Origin: Flavobacterium celericrescens
GTDB lineage: Bacteria; Bacteroidota; Bacteroidia; Flavobacteriales; Flavobacteriaceae
DNA: 59,432 nucleotides
Reading direction: 5' to 3'
Assembly: GCF_011392075.1 (NCBI RefSeq)
Contig: NZ_JAAJBV010000013.1
Location: forward strand, 1 to 59,432
Part shown: positions 26,457-37,225 of the stretch, piece after piece
Layout: each line of letters opens with the position of its first letter
Numbering within the stretch: the stretch's first letter is position 1
The notes under the pieces: model-generated
Database searches by the model: none
What the model was told of the DNA's origin: nothing
What the model saw: the letters and a program-made list of their open reading frames with translations, nothing else
Position numbers and translations under genes: made by a program

Positions 26457-27488
26457 ATGGAAAACATTACGATTCTAACTCCATTTGAGTTGGCAAAAAT
26501 TACAAGCCACAGAAGTGGTGAAATTAAATTTGGAGAAAAAATTATTACCGTTCCAAAAGACGTCGATGTTTTTGATTTTATGTCAACTTGTGAAGCTAAA
26601 TTTGTACTTATTGGAATTCCTGAGGATATTGGAGTTAAAGCTAATTTAGGAAGGACGGGAACAGCATCTGCATATGATAGTGCTTTAAAAAATTTGGTTA
26701 ATATTCAACACAATAAATTTTGCAAGGGAAGTAATCTGTTAGTCTTAGGACAACTAAATTTTGAAGATGAAATTCAAGCAGCTAAAGATTTAGATTCTAA
26801 AAATAAAGAGCATCGTAAAGAGCTTTTCAAACTAGTTGAAAAAATTGATAAAGAAGTTTCTCATATTGTACATCAAATAGTAAAAGCTGGTAAAATTCCA
26901 ATAATCATAGGTGGAGGTCATAACAATGCTTATGGAAACATCAAAGGATTGGCTTTAGCAAAAGGAAAAGCTGTAAATGCAATTAATTTTGATGCACATA
27001 CAGATTTTAGAATTCTTGAAGGGCGCCATTCTGGAAATGGTTTTAGTTATGCGTATGAAGATGGTTTCTTAAAAAAATATTTTGTCTTTGGCCTTCATGA
27101 AAACTTTGTTTCAAAAAGTGTTTTTAATACTTTGAAAGAGCTTACTTCAAGAGTAAAATTTGTAACTTATGAAGAAGTTGAAGTAAAACGTGAAAAACAA
27201 TTCGAAGCAGAATTAGAACAAGCTTTAGAATTTATAAAAAATGAGCCTTTTGGGGTAGAACTTGATCTTGATGCAATTCCAGGTATTCCATCAAGTGCAA
27301 TGACATTAAGTGGCTTTAGTGTTGATAAAGCTAGACACTATATTTATTATATGGGGAAACATCAAAATGCTTCCTACCTACATATTTGTGAAGGAGCACC
27401 AGAACTAGATAATTCTATAAACTGCCATTTAACTGGAAAATTAATTGCCTCAATGATTACTGATTTTATGAAAGCGAAATCAGTTTAA
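26457..27488 (+). CDS. hutG: Formimidoylglutamase (arginase family)
   Basis: This encodes a 343-residue ureohydrolase. The binuclear-manganese ligands are H155 in GGGHNNAYG, D179-x-H181-x-D183 in NFDAHTDFR, and D270-x-D272 in ELDLDAI. The first clause fits the arginase fold as a whole. With hutI nearby, the most likely substrate is N-formimino-glutamate, the last step of histidine degradation, rather than arginine or agmatine; the family alone does not distinguish these. It is not in one transcript with hutI, because the coiled-coil gene between them is on the other strand. Confidence 0.85.
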   Translation: MENITILTPFELAKITSHRSGEIKFGEKIITVPKDVDVFDFMSTCEAKFVLIGIPEDIGVKANLGRTGTASAYDSALKNLVNIQHNKFCKGSNLLVLGQLNFEDEIQAAKDLDSKNKEHRKELFKLVEKIDKEVSHIVHQIVKAGKIPIIIGGGHNNAYGNIKGLALAKGKAVNAINFDAHTDFRILEGRHSGNGFSYAYEDGFLKKYFVFGLHENFVSKSVFNTLKELTSRVKFVTYEEVEVKREKQFEAELEQALEFIKNEPFGVELDLDAIPGIPSSAMTLSGFSVDKARHYIYYMGKHQNASYLHICEGAPELDNSINCHLTGKLIASMITDFMKAKSV

Positions 27489-27518
27489 AAGCAAAAATCA
27501 ACTTTATTAAAATTACAC

Positions 27519-27526
27519 TACCTTTG
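27519..27526 (+). promoter_or_regulatory. Possible -7 box of the DEAD-box helicase gene
   Basis: TACCTTTG fits TAnnTTTG, 40 nt before the start codon. A -33 TTG is not evident. Confidence 0.4.
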
Positions 27527-27566
27527 TAACCTTATTGAACATCTTTAATAGGGCAAATAATATTAT

Positions 27567-28820
27567 ATGACATTTAACGATTTAAAATTATACAACAATA
27601 TACAACAAGCCTTGGAAGAAGAAGGATACACAAATCCTACTCCCATACAAGAACAAGCCATTCCTGAAATTTTATTAGGGCAAGATTTAGTTGCTTGCGC
27701 ACAAACAGGAACTGGAAAAACAGGTGCTTTTGCTATTCCTATCTTAAATTTAATTCATCGCATTGTAGGTTCTGCAAAAAAAACCAAACATATCAGAACA
27801 CTAGTTGTTACTCCTACTAGAGAATTAGCCATTCAAATTGATGAAAGTTTTAAAACCTATGGAAAATATACCAATGTAAAATCATTAGTAATTTTTGGAG
27901 GCGTAAATCAAGTTCCACAAGTAAACGAGCTAAAAAATGGAGTTGATGTATTAATTGCAACCCCAGGAAGGCTTTTAGACCTTCACAAACAAGGTTTTAT
28001 TGATTTGAATCATATGCACCATTTGGTTTTAGATGAAGCTGATCAAATGCTAGATATGGGTTTCATTAACGATGTAAAAAAAATTATCAAGCTTACACCA
28101 GAAAATAGACAAACATTACTTTTTTCTGCAACTATGCCTTTAGCAATAAGGGAACTAGCTGATACTTTTTTAACAAAACCAAAATATATTTCAGTCACAC
28201 CAATATCAAGTACTGCAGAAAATGTTTCACAAAAAGTCTATTTTGTAAATAAAGAAGACAAACGATTATTACTGAAACAACTGATTATTGAAGAAAGTTT
28301 AAGCAATGCTTTAGTATTTACAAGAACAAAACACGGTGCAGATAATATCGTAAAAGTATTAAAGAAAGCACATATAAAAGCAGAAGCCATTCATGGTGAC
28401 AAATCACAGAATGCGCGTCAACGTGTTCTTGATCAATTCAAAAATAAAGAAATTGATATTTTAGTAGCAACAGATATTGCAGCAAGAGGAATTGATATTG
28501 AACAACTTCCATTTGTGATAAACTTTGATATTCCAAATATTTCTGAAACCTATGTTCATAGAATCGGAAGAACCGGTCGTGCTGGAAATTCAGGTTTAGC
28601 AATTTCATTTTGTGGCAAAGATGAAAAAGCATATTGGTTAGATATTGAAAAATTAATCCGTATGAAAGTTAAAGTGATTACGAATCACCAATACACTTGG
28701 AAAGACGATGAAGTAAATCCCAATGCAAAACCAGATTTAAGAAATAAGAATAAAATGAATCCAAATTCTAATTCAAGAAAATCAGAAGCTTCCAAGAAAA
28801 ACAAAAAACGCTGGTATTAA
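27567..28820 (+). CDS. DEAD-box ATP-dependent RNA helicase (RhlE-like)
   Basis: This encodes a 417-residue protein with the full set of motifs: Q motif TPIQEQAI, Walker A AQTGTGKT (45-52), PTRELA, DEAD (156-159), SAT (187-189), ARGID and HRIGRTGR (331-338). The C-terminal tail (about 380-417) is rich in Lys, Asn and Ser, as in RNA-binding tails of RhlE-type helicases. These proteins unwind short RNA duplexes in ribosome assembly or RNA decay. Which of several paralogues this is cannot be decided from the window. Confidence 0.93.
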   Translation: MTFNDLKLYNNIQQALEEEGYTNPTPIQEQAIPEILLGQDLVACAQTGTGKTGAFAIPILNLIHRIVGSAKKTKHIRTLVVTPTRELAIQIDESFKTYGKYTNVKSLVIFGGVNQVPQVNELKNGVDVLIATPGRLLDLHKQGFIDLNHMHHLVLDEADQMLDMGFINDVKKIIKLTPENRQTLLFSATMPLAIRELADTFLTKPKYISVTPISSTAENVSQKVYFVNKEDKRLLLKQLIIEESLSNALVFTRTKHGADNIVKVLKKAHIKAEAIHGDKSQNARQRVLDQFKNKEIDILVATDIAARGIDIEQLPFVINFDIPNISETYVHRIGRTGRAGNSGLAISFCGKDEKAYWLDIEKLIRMKVKVITNHQYTWKDDEVNPNAKPDLRNKNKMNPNSNSRKSEASKKNKKRWY

Positions 28821-28832
28821 CCAGCGTTTTTT
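28803..28832. terminator. Bidirectional terminator overlapping the helicase stop codon
   Basis: AAAACGCTGGT and ACCAGCGTTTT form a long perfect stem with an ATTA loop (28816-28819) and flanking A and T runs. The helicase stop TAA lies inside it. It also serves the converging TPR gene. Confidence 0.88.
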
Positions 28833-28848
28833 GTTTAATAAAGTACTT

Positions 28849-30150
28849 TTATTTTGCTTTTAAAGCTTTGTATTTTTCTGTCATTTCTAAGAAACTATAT
28901 ACTTCCAGAAGATTACTTTTAACAGATTCATTAGCTGAATCTAATTCGTAAGCTTTTTCTAACAATGGTAAAGCTGCATTAAATAATTTAACTCTCTCTG
29001 CTTTCAAAGCATTGTATTTTTTTAAATCATTAGCTGATGTGCCTAATTTATTCATTTCATCAACTAACTTAACATCAGGAGATAATTTAAGTGTTGATAA
29101 ATTTAAGTATGCATTTACATAATTTGGATTTATTTCTAAAACCTTTTTGTAATATTTTTCAGCATCTTCAAGTTGATTTGAATTTTGACTAACTACACCT
29201 AAATTAAAAACTAAATCAGCATCATTAGGGTTAATTGACAAAACTTCATTTATTAACTTTTTATAAGTAACTAAATCATTCAACTTCAAATATAAATCGG
29301 CTTCAACTAAAATTAAAGAAGTGTCTTTTGGACTTACTTTTCTAGCTTCAGTAATTGCAGTTTTTGCTTCTTCTGTCTTACCTTTTTCTAATAAAAGCAT
29401 TGCATATGTTTTAAAAATATCTCCTCTTTTAGAAGGTATTTTTTCTTCTCTAGGTAAATTATGCGAACCTATTCTTACAAATGAATCTCTTGTTGCTTTG
29501 TCAGAATAAATATCTTCAGTTCCAGTTGATTTATTTTTTGCATAGTAAAGTGTTCCTTCTCCAGTATAGTTAATTGCAATCAATTCCTTATGAAAATCAA
29601 TTGCTCTATCATAATTATTAGCATTGATGGCATAACTAGCTGCTAAATATAATTTTTCTTGATCATTTTTATCCAATTGGTATATAGAATATAAAATTTC
29701 TGAAACTTCATTATATTTTTTCTGACCATCTAAAGCAACTACAAAATCCCAAAACATTGGTTTGTAAGATTGAATGGTTTCATTAATATCATCAGTATAT
29801 ATTTTCTTTCCTGACTTTTTTTCAAAATCTAAAGTTTGATTCAAACCATCAGCTAAAATAGAAATATTTTTTGCACTAATTAATTTTGCCACTTGAGCAG
29901 GATTTGGAGTAGCTCCTTGAGAGCTTAGTTCCAAAATTGGAAGCATTACTTTATAAAAGTTAGTGTATACTTTGTCTGATTCTTCAGTTGCAAGAGTTTC
30001 TAATGCTGTTAAAGTCGTTTTATACGTTTGAATTTCTTCAGCTGAAGGAGCATCTTTAGCATAAATTTTTTTCAATGTTTTCAACTCATCTTTCTGAGCG
30101 AATGTTGCAACTGATAGTAGTAAAGTTGCACTTAAAATTAGTTTTTTCAT
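28849..30150 (-). CDS. Periplasmic TPR-repeat protein
   Basis: This encodes a 433-residue protein with a signal peptide ending at TFAQ (about residue 19). At least three TPR-like units lie between about 220 and 350, for example EEKIPSKRGDIFKTYAML and NPNDADLVFNLGVVSQNSNQ. A further repeat runs near residue 320-350 (AEKYYKKVLEINPNYVNAYL). TPR domains bind proteins, so a scaffolding role in the periplasm is expected, but no partner is known. It is 57 nt downstream of gyrA, with a weak hairpin between. Confidence 0.82.
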   Translation of the reverse strand: MKKLILSATLLLSVATFAQKDELKTLKKIYAKDAPSAEEIQTYKTTLTALETLATEESDKVYTNFYKVMLPILELSSQGATPNPAQVAKLISAKNISILADGLNQTLDFEKKSGKKIYTDDINETIQSYKPMFWDFVVALDGQKKYNEVSEILYSIYQLDKNDQEKLYLAASYAINANNYDRAIDFHKELIAINYTGEGTLYYAKNKSTGTEDIYSDKATRDSFVRIGSHNLPREEKIPSKRGDIFKTYAMLLLEKGKTEEAKTAITEARKVSPKDTSLILVEADLYLKLNDLVTYKKLINEVLSINPNDADLVFNLGVVSQNSNQLEDAEKYYKKVLEINPNYVNAYLNLSTLKLSPDVKLVDEMNKLGTSANDLKKYNALKAERVKLFNAALPLLEKAYELDSANESVKSNLLEVYSFLEMTEKYKALKAK

Positions 30151-30174
30151 TTTATGTAAACTTGGTTAAACAAA

Positions 30175-30195
30175 AGCCCAAAATAAATTTGGGCT
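30175..30195 (-). terminator. Hairpin after gyrA
   Basis: AGCCCAAA (30175-30182) and TTTGGGCT (30188-30195) form an 8-bp stem with a 5-nt loop. The T run after it on the minus strand is short, so read-through into the TPR gene is possible. Confidence 0.6.
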
Positions 30196-30207
30196 CTTTA
30201 CTCTAAT

Positions 30208-32757
30208 TTATTCTTGTGTATCTTCTGATGTTTCAACATCTGTGCCAGTTTCTGCATCTCCCTCTAATTCTTCTGAAATTTCTTCAGCTTCATCTTCACG
30301 AAGTACTTTTGTAACAGCAGCAATTGAATCGTTTCCTTTGATATTAATTAGTCGAACTCCTTGTGTTGCTCTTCCCATTACTCTCAAATCAGAAACCATC
30401 ATACGAATAGTTAATCCAGATTTGTTTATAATCATTAAATCGTCAGCGTCCGTTACATTATTGATAGCGATTAACGCTCCCGTTTTCTCAGTGATATTTA
30501 ATGTTTTTACTCCTTTACCACCACGATTCGTAATTCTGTATACATCTTCTCCATCGTCGTCAACTAATTTCGTACGTTTTCCGTAACCATTTTCGGTAAC
30601 AACTAAGATTTGTGATTCAGCAACTGTATCTTTATCTATAGACACCATTCCAATTACCTCATCTTTATCATCAGCTAGGGTAATTCCTCTAACTCCTGAT
30701 GCGGTTCTTCCCATTGGACGCGTTTTTTCTTCTTCAAAACGAACTAATTTTCCTGACTTAACCGCTAATAAAACTTGGCTATTTCCGGTAGTTAATTTTG
30801 CTTCTAATAATTCATCATCCTCTTTGATAGTTATGGCATTGATTCCATTTTGACGCGGACGAGAATATTGCTCTAAAGGTGTTTTCTTAACTTGACCTTG
30901 CTTAGTAGCCATAATCACATAGTGACTATTGATATATTCTTCATCTTTTAAGTCTTGCGTACAAATAAATGCTTTTACTTTATCATCACTTTCAATATTG
31001 ATTAAGTTTTGAATAGCACGTCCTTTACTTGCCTTTGTTCCTTCCGGAATTTCGTACACACGCATCCAATAACATTTCCCTTTTTGGGTGAAATACATTA
31101 AATATTGGTGATTTGTTGCCACAAATAAATGCTCTAAGAAATCTTGATCTCTAGTTCCCGCAGATTTTTGTCCAACTCCTCCTCTATTTTGTGTTTTGTA
31201 TTCTGATAATGAAGTACGTTTAATGTAACCGGCATGAGAAATCGTAATTACAACACTTTCATCAGCAATTAAGTCTTCGATACTAACGTCACCACCAGAA
31301 TATTCGATTTGAGAACGACGCTCATCACCATATTTATCTCTGATTTCAGTTAATTCGTCTTTAATTACCTGCATTCTCATTTCTTTACTTGCCAATAATT
31401 CTTTCAAGTAAGTAATCAATTTCATTATTTCTTCATATTCTGCACGTAATTTATCTTGCTCTAGACCGGTTAGTTGTCTTAGACGCATTTCAACAATAGC
31501 TCGTGCTTGAATTTCAGAAAGTTTAAAACGCTCAATTAAGTTTGATCTAGCTTCATCACCATCTTTTGAAGCTCTAATAATTTTGATTACTTCGTCGATA
31601 TTATCAGAAGCAATAATTAAACCTTCTAAAATATGTGCTCTTTCTTCTGCTTTTCTTAAATCATATTGCGCTCTACGAACCACTACATCATGACGGTGTT
31701 CAACAAAATAATGAATCAAATCTTTAAGATTCAGCATTTGTGGGCGACCATTAACCAATGCAATATTATTTACACTAAATGACGACTGTAGTTGCGTATA
31801 TTTATAAAGAGTATTTAAAACTACATTTGGAACTGCATCACGCTTTAATTCATAAACTACACGCATACCATTTCTATCCGATTCATCTCGAATATTTGAT
31901 ATCCCTTCGATTTTTTTATCATTCACTAAATCGGCAGTATGCTTAATCATATTTGCCTTATTAACCTGATATGGGATTTCGGTAACAATAATAGCTTCTC
32001 TACCGTTAACTTCTTCAAAACCGACTTTTGCACGCATAACAATACGTCCTCTACCTGTTTTGAATGCTTCCCTTACACCTTCATATCCATAAATGATACC
32101 TCCTGTAGGAAAATCAGGAGCTTTAATATAGTTTATTAACTCATCAATTTCAATATCATTGTTATCGATATAAGCCAAAGTACCATCAACTACTTCAGTT
32201 AAGTTGTGAGGTGCCATATTAGTAGCCATACCTACTGCAATACCCGAAGCTCCGTTTACTAACAAAGTTGGTATTTTAGTTGGCATAACTGTTGGTTCTT
32301 GTAATGTATCGTCAAAGTTTAATTGAAAATCAACTGTTTCTTTATCGATATCTGCCAACATTTCTTCCGAAATCTTTTTCATTCTGGCTTCCGTGTAACG
32401 CATTGCAGCTGGACTATCTCCATCGACAGAACCAAAGTTACCTTGACCGTCAACCAATAAATAACGCATACTCCATTCCTGAGCCATACGTACCATAGCG
32501 TCGTAAACTGAGGAATCTCCATGTGGGTGATACTTTCCTAAAACCTCTCCGACAATTCTCGCCGATTTTTTGTGGGCAGATCTTGAGTTAACTCCCAAAT
32601 CATACATTCCATAAAGTACTCTTCGGTGAACAGGTTTTAAACCATCTCTAACATCTGGAAGTGCTCTTGACACAATAACTGACATAGAATAATCGATGTA
32701 AGCTGATTTCATTTCTTCCTCAATGTTAATAGGAATTAACTTTTCTCCTTCTGACAT
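30208..32757 (-). CDS. gyrA: DNA gyrase subunit A
   Basis: This encodes an 849-residue protein. The catalytic tyrosine is Y121 in RYTEARM. The quinolone-determining region reads [12 protein letters not shown], with S82 and D86 at the positions equal to E. coli S83 and D87, so the common resistance substitutions are absent. The C-terminal beta-pinwheel contains the GyrA box variant QNRGGVG. A tail of about 30 mostly acidic residues ends the protein. Together with GyrB, it introduces negative supercoils. It is divergent from clpC. Confidence 0.97.
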   Translation of the reverse strand: MSEGEKLIPINIEEEMKSAYIDYSMSVIVSRALPDVRDGLKPVHRRVLYGMYDLGVNSRSAHKKSARIVGEVLGKYHPHGDSSVYDAMVRMAQEWSMRYLLVDGQGNFGSVDGDSPAAMRYTEARMKKISEEMLADIDKETVDFQLNFDDTLQEPTVMPTKIPTLLVNGASGIAVGMATNMAPHNLTEVVDGTLAYIDNNDIEIDELINYIKAPDFPTGGIIYGYEGVREAFKTGRGRIVMRAKVGFEEVNGREAIIVTEIPYQVNKANMIKHTADLVNDKKIEGISNIRDESDRNGMRVVYELKRDAVPNVVLNTLYKYTQLQSSFSVNNIALVNGRPQMLNLKDLIHYFVEHRHDVVVRRAQYDLRKAEERAHILEGLIIASDNIDEVIKIIRASKDGDEARSNLIERFKLSEIQARAIVEMRLRQLTGLEQDKLRAEYEEIMKLITYLKELLASKEMRMQVIKDELTEIRDKYGDERRSQIEYSGGDVSIEDLIADESVVITISHAGYIKRTSLSEYKTQNRGGVGQKSAGTRDQDFLEHLFVATNHQYLMYFTQKGKCYWMRVYEIPEGTKASKGRAIQNLINIESDDKVKAFICTQDLKDEEYINSHYVIMATKQGQVKKTPLEQYSRPRQNGINAITIKEDDELLEAKLTTGNSQVLLAVKSGKLVRFEEEKTRPMGRTASGVRGITLADDKDEVIGMVSIDKDTVAESQILVVTENGYGKRTKLVDDDGEDVYRITNRGGKGVKTLNITEKTGALIAINNVTDADDLMIINKSGLTIRMMVSDLRVMGRATQGVRLINIKGNDSIAAVTKVLREDEAEEISEELEGDAETGTDVETSEDTQE

Positions 32758-33012
32758 AAGTATTTATATTAAAATTATAATTATTACTAAAACGTGCCAA
32801 TATACGGCTTTTTGAACTTTTATAACGCTTTTTTGAAGACTAATTTAGATATTTTATTAACAATTTTGTTTACAAATTGGTTATAAATCAACCTATAAAT
32901 TCTTTTATTTTCCATTTATTTTTCGTCATTTAGCAATATAGTATGTTTATTAGGTATAGTTTTTGCTTTTACCTATACAATTTTGTACTTTTACTAATAT
33001 TATTAATGCAGT

Positions 33013-35562
33013 ATGGACGATAATTTTTCACCAAGAGTTAAAGATGTAATTTCCTTTAGTAAAGAAGAAGCTTTGCGTTTAGGTCACGATTTCATTGGCA
33101 CTGAGCATTTAATGCTTGGTATTCTTCGTGATGGTAATGGAAAAGCGATAAATATTTTAAATAATTTAGCTGTAGACTTATCTCATCTAAGAAAAAAAGT
33201 AGAGATATTAAGTCCTGCAAACCCTAATGGCATTCAAAATATTGAAAAGAAAAACTTACACTTAACAAGACAAGCCGAACGCGCACTAAAAACAACTTTT
33301 TTAGAAGCTAAATTGTTTAATAATTCAGAAATAAGTACAGCTCATTTACTCTTATGTATCTTAAGAAATGAAAACGATCCTACTACAAAATTATTGAATA
33401 AGATTAAAATTGATTATGAAACCGTTAAAGAACAATATACAGCCATGATGACAAACGAAGACGATTACTTAGAAAATTTGCCAAAAGCTGAATCTTTTAA
33501 TGACGATTCAGGACAAGATGACAGTTTAAAAGATAGCGGTTTTAACAACCCTCCATCTGGAAATAAGACAAATAAAAAATCAAAAACTCCTGTTTTGGAT
33601 AACTTTGGGCGAGATTTAACCGAAATGGCTGAAGAAGGAAAATTAGATCCTGTTGTAGGACGCGAAAAAGAAATTGAACGTGTTTCTCAAATCTTAAGTC
33701 GTAGAAAGAAAAACAACCCACTTTTAATTGGAGAACCTGGAGTTGGAAAATCAGCTATTGCTGAAGGTTTAGCTCTACGAATTATTAAAAAGAAAGTATC
33801 GCGAAATTTATTCAACAAACGCGTAGTTACACTTGATTTAGCAAGTTTAGTAGCAGGTACAAAATACCGCGGACAATTCGAAGAACGAATGAAAGCCGTA
33901 ATGAATGAATTAGAGAAAAATGATGATATCATCTTATTCATTGACGAAATTCACACTATTGTTGGTGCAGGTGGGGCAACTGGATCATTAGATGCTTCTA
34001 ACATGTTCAAACCAGCATTAGCTAGAGGCGAAATTCAATGTGTTGGAGCTACAACATTAGATGAGTATCGTCAATATATTGAAAAAGACGGTGCATTAGA
34101 AAGACGTTTTCAAAAAGTAATTGTAGAACCAACATCTGTTGAAGAAACCATTACAATTTTAAACAATATTAAACCAAAATACGAAGACCATCATAATGTA
34201 ATTTACACTCCTGAAGCTATTGAGGCTTGTGTAAAACTAACAAATCGCTACATGACCGATCGATTCCTTCCAGATAAAGCGATTGATGCGTTAGATGAAG
34301 CGGGTTCTCGTGTACATATTATTAATATTGATGTTCCAAAACAAATTTTAGAATTAGAACGTCAATTAGAAGAAGTTAGAGAATTAAAAAATACTGTTGT
34401 TAAAAAACAGAAATATGAAGAAGCAGCTAAACTTCGTGATGATGAAAAACGCATCGAAAAAGATTTAGCAATTGCGCAAGAACAATGGGAAGAAGATTCA
34501 AAAAACAACAAAGTAACCGTTACTGAAGACAATGTTGCAGATGTAGTTTCAATGATGACAGGAATTCCTGTAAATCGTATTGCTCAAACCGAAAGTAACA
34601 AATTAGCTCACTTACCCGAACTAATTAAAGGTAAGGTAATCGGACAAGATGAAGCCGTTCAAAAAATTGCAAAATCTATCCAGAGAAATCGTGCTGGCTT
34701 AAAAGATCCAAACAAACCTATTGGTTCGTTTATTTTCTTAGGTCAAACTGGAGTTGGTAAAACACAATTAGCGAAAGTTATTGCAAAAGAATTATTCGAT
34801 TCTGAAGATGCGTTAGTTCGTATCGACATGAGTGAATACATGGAAAAATTTGCTATTTCTCGTTTAGTTGGAGCGCCTCCAGGATATGTTGGATACGAAG
34901 AAGGTGGTCAATTAACTGAAAAAGTAAGAAGAAAACCATATTGCGTAGTACTTTTAGATGAAATCGAAAAAGCTCATCCAGATGTGTTTAATATGATGCT
35001 TCAAGTTTTAGATGACGGACATTTAACAGATAGTTTAGGTCGCAAAATTGATTTTAGGAATACAATTATCATCATGACTTCAAATGTTGGAGCTCGTCAA
35101 TTAAAAGATTTTGGAACAGGAGTTGGATTTGGAACTGCTGCAAAAACTGCACAAACCGAGGAACATTCTAAAGGAATCATCGAAAATGCTTTAAAGAAAG
35201 CATTCGCTCCTGAATTCCTAAACAGAATTGATGATGTAATTGTGTTTAATGCTTTAGAAAAACATGATATCGATAAAATTATTGATATTGAAATGGATAA
35301 ATTGTATGCTAGAGTTAAAGATTTAGGATATACTTTACAACTTTCTGAAAAAGCAAAAGATTATATCGCTGAAAAAGGATTTGATAAACAGTTTGGTGCT
35401 CGACCACTTAAAAGAGCTATTCAAAAATATGTTGAAGATGCGCTCGCTGAAGAAATTATAACTTCAAAAATTCATGAAGGTGATCAAATCTATATGGACT
35501 TAGATGAATCAAATCAAGAACTTACAATAGAAATTAAAAAACTAGAAGAACCAAGCTCATAG
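33013..35562 (+). CDS. clpC: ATP-dependent Clp protease ATP-binding subunit (ClpC-type)
   Basis: This encodes an 849-residue protein. Two Clp-N repeats (1-145) are followed by a disordered linker, the first AAA domain with Walker A GEPGVGKS (about 240), a UVR-type middle domain (about 455-490) and the second AAA domain with Walker A GQTGVGKT (about 577). The D2 C-terminal domain ends the protein. ClpC unfolds proteins for ClpP and, with adaptors, controls stress responses. The UVR segment distinguishes it from ClpB, which has a longer coiled middle domain. Monocistronic, with a strong terminator at its end. Confidence 0.95.
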   Translation: MDDNFSPRVKDVISFSKEEALRLGHDFIGTEHLMLGILRDGNGKAINILNNLAVDLSHLRKKVEILSPANPNGIQNIEKKNLHLTRQAERALKTTFLEAKLFNNSEISTAHLLLCILRNENDPTTKLLNKIKIDYETVKEQYTAMMTNEDDYLENLPKAESFNDDSGQDDSLKDSGFNNPPSGNKTNKKSKTPVLDNFGRDLTEMAEEGKLDPVVGREKEIERVSQILSRRKKNNPLLIGEPGVGKSAIAEGLALRIIKKKVSRNLFNKRVVTLDLASLVAGTKYRGQFEERMKAVMNELEKNDDIILFIDEIHTIVGAGGATGSLDASNMFKPALARGEIQCVGATTLDEYRQYIEKDGALERRFQKVIVEPTSVEETITILNNIKPKYEDHHNVIYTPEAIEACVKLTNRYMTDRFLPDKAIDALDEAGSRVHIINIDVPKQILELERQLEEVRELKNTVVKKQKYEEAAKLRDDEKRIEKDLAIAQEQWEEDSKNNKVTVTEDNVADVVSMMTGIPVNRIAQTESNKLAHLPELIKGKVIGQDEAVQKIAKSIQRNRAGLKDPNKPIGSFIFLGQTGVGKTQLAKVIAKELFDSEDALVRIDMSEYMEKFAISRLVGAPPGYVGYEEGGQLTEKVRRKPYCVVLLDEIEKAHPDVFNMMLQVLDDGHLTDSLGRKIDFRNTIIIMTSNVGARQLKDFGTGVGFGTAAKTAQTEEHSKGIIENALKKAFAPEFLNRIDDVIVFNALEKHDIDKIIDIEMDKLYARVKDLGYTLQLSEKAKDYIAEKGFDKQFGARPLKRAIQKYVEDALAEEIITSKIHEGDQIYMDLDESNQELTIEIKKLEEPSS

Positions 35563-35575
35563 CTTGGTTCTTTTA
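35547..35575 (+). terminator. Terminator of clpC
   Basis: AGAACCAAGCT (35547-35557) and AGCTTGGTTCT (35561-35571) form an 11-bp perfect stem with a 3-nt loop, followed by T residues. The stop codon TAG lies within the hairpin. Confidence 0.9.
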
Positions 35576-35642
35576 TTTGGTATAAATTAGTATTCATATC
35601 AAAAAAAATACTACTTTAGAATCTTAATTCATACGTTAAAAA

Positions 35643-37010
35643 ATGTTAGACAAAGTTATTGTAGGTAGTGAAGAATGGTGTTCCTTCCCTACTCTAGGAA
35701 TTCCAACAATTAAAGCGAGGGTAGATTCTGGAGCCAAAACTTCAGCATTACATGCAATTAATATCGTAACTTTTGAAAAAAATAGCGAAAGTTGGGTGAA
35801 ATTTGACATCAACCCTATTCAAAACAACGCAAAAGCAGTAATCCACTGTGAAGCTCCACTAATTGACAAACGTGTCGTAAAAAGTTCTAGTGGATTTAGA
35901 GAACAACGTTATGTAATTAAAACCAAATTAGAAATTGGTGGAAAAACATGGGAAATCGAAGTTACGCTAACAAACAGAGATTCTATGGGATTCCGAATGC
36001 TTTTAGGTAGAGAAGCAATGTCTGGAAGGGTTTTGGTTGACCCAGAAAAACGCTACTTATTAGGTCAACCTACAACAGAAAAATTAAAAGAATATTACTA
36101 TTCATCCGAAGAACCTAAAAAAGGATTAAGAATTGGGCTTTTAGCAAGTAATCCAGAACTATATAGCAATAAGCGAATCATTGAAGCAGGAGAATTAAGA
36201 GGACACGAAATGCATTTCTTAAATTTGAAATATTGCTACATGAAATTAGATGCTACAAAACCTGAAATACATTACCGCGGTGGAAAAGTATTGAATGATT
36301 TTGACGCAGTAATTCCAAGAATTCGCCCTAGCATGACATACTATGGTTGTGCTTTAACACGTCAGTTTGAAGCCTTAAAAGTTTTTGCTTTAAACAATGC
36401 CGCTGCCATTAGCCAATCTAGAGATAAACTTTTTTCATTGCAGTTACTTTTAAATAATGGCGTTGATATTCCAACGACAGGATTTGCCAATTCACCATTA
36501 GATACAGATGATTTAATAAAAATGGTTGGTGGTTCTCCATTAATTGTAAAACTATTAGAAGGTACACAAGGAAAAGGTGTAGTTCTTGCTGAAACTAAAA
36601 AAGCTGCAGAATCCGTAATTAATGCGTTTAAAAGTTTAAATGCTAACATCTTAGTTCAAGAATTTATTAAAGAAGCAAACGGAAAAGATTTACGACTATT
36701 TGTTGTTGATGGGAAAGTAGTTGCTGCTATGCAACGAGAAGCATTACCTGGTGAATTTAGAGCAAATATTCATTTAGGAGGAACTGCATCGATAGTCAAA
36801 GTAACACCTGAAGAGAAAAAAATTGCAATTAAAGCCGCAAAAGCAATGGATTTAAAGGTTGCTGGCGTAGATATCATTCGTTCATCAAAAGGGCCTTTAC
36901 TATTAGAAGTTAATTCATCACCAGGGTTAGAAGGTATTGAAGGAGCAACTCAAAAAGACATTGCTGGTGAAATGATTAAAGCAATTGAGAAAAACTTTAA
37001 ATGGAAATAA
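35643..37010 (+). CDS. rimK: Zinc/aspartic protease-like domain fused to RimK ATP-grasp ligase
   Basis: This encodes a 455-residue protein. Residues about 1-140 form a retropepsin-like domain of the RimB/putative ATP-dependent zinc protease type, with the catalytic-type motif D28-S-G-A-K-T-S. Residues about 160-455 form a RimK-type ATP-grasp ligase, with the [16 protein letters not shown] region, ligand loop [10 protein letters not shown] and DIIRS near the end. RimK adds glutamates to ribosomal protein S6 and related targets. The protease-like domain may remove or process what the ligase adds; that pairing of activities is inference. Usually the two domains are encoded by separate neighbouring genes. 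Confidence 0.87.
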   Translation: MLDKVIVGSEEWCSFPTLGIPTIKARVDSGAKTSALHAINIVTFEKNSESWVKFDINPIQNNAKAVIHCEAPLIDKRVVKSSSGFREQRYVIKTKLEIGGKTWEIEVTLTNRDSMGFRMLLGREAMSGRVLVDPEKRYLLGQPTTEKLKEYYYSSEEPKKGLRIGLLASNPELYSNKRIIEAGELRGHEMHFLNLKYCYMKLDATKPEIHYRGGKVLNDFDAVIPRIRPSMTYYGCALTRQFEALKVFALNNAAAISQSRDKLFSLQLLLNNGVDIPTTGFANSPLDTDDLIKMVGGSPLIVKLLEGTQGKGVVLAETKKAAESVINAFKSLNANILVQEFIKEANGKDLRLFVVDGKVVAAMQREALPGEFRANIHLGGTASIVKVTPEEKKIAIKAAKAMDLKVAGVDIIRSSKGPLLLEVNSSPGLEGIEGATQKDIAGEMIKAIEKNFKWK

Positions 37011-37042
37011 TGTCTAGTATAATTCTTTAAATAAAAACTCTT

Positions 37043-37225
37043 ATGAAAAAACAATATGCAATCCCTTTAGTACTATTCTTTTTAGGAATGGCAATCACAA
37101 TTATTGGAGCTTTATTCAAAATTATGCACTGGCCTGGCGCTAGCATTATTCTAACTTTAGGTATGCTTACTGAAGCTGCTGCTATAATTGTATTAATAAC
37201 CATTTTATTAAAAAACATGAAATGA
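37043..37225 (+). CDS. GldL-like two-helix membrane protein
   Basis: This encodes a 60-residue protein with two membrane helices joined by the motif LFKIMHWPGAS, which resembles the N-terminal hairpin of the gliding/type IX motor protein GldL. It has none of GldL's long cytoplasmic C-terminal domain, so it is not GldL itself. It overlaps the next gene by 4 nt (ATGA), suggesting translational coupling and a shared membrane complex. Function unknown. Confidence 0.7.
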   Translation: MKKQYAIPLVLFFLGMAITIIGALFKIMHWPGASIILTLGMLTEAAAIIVLITILLKNMK

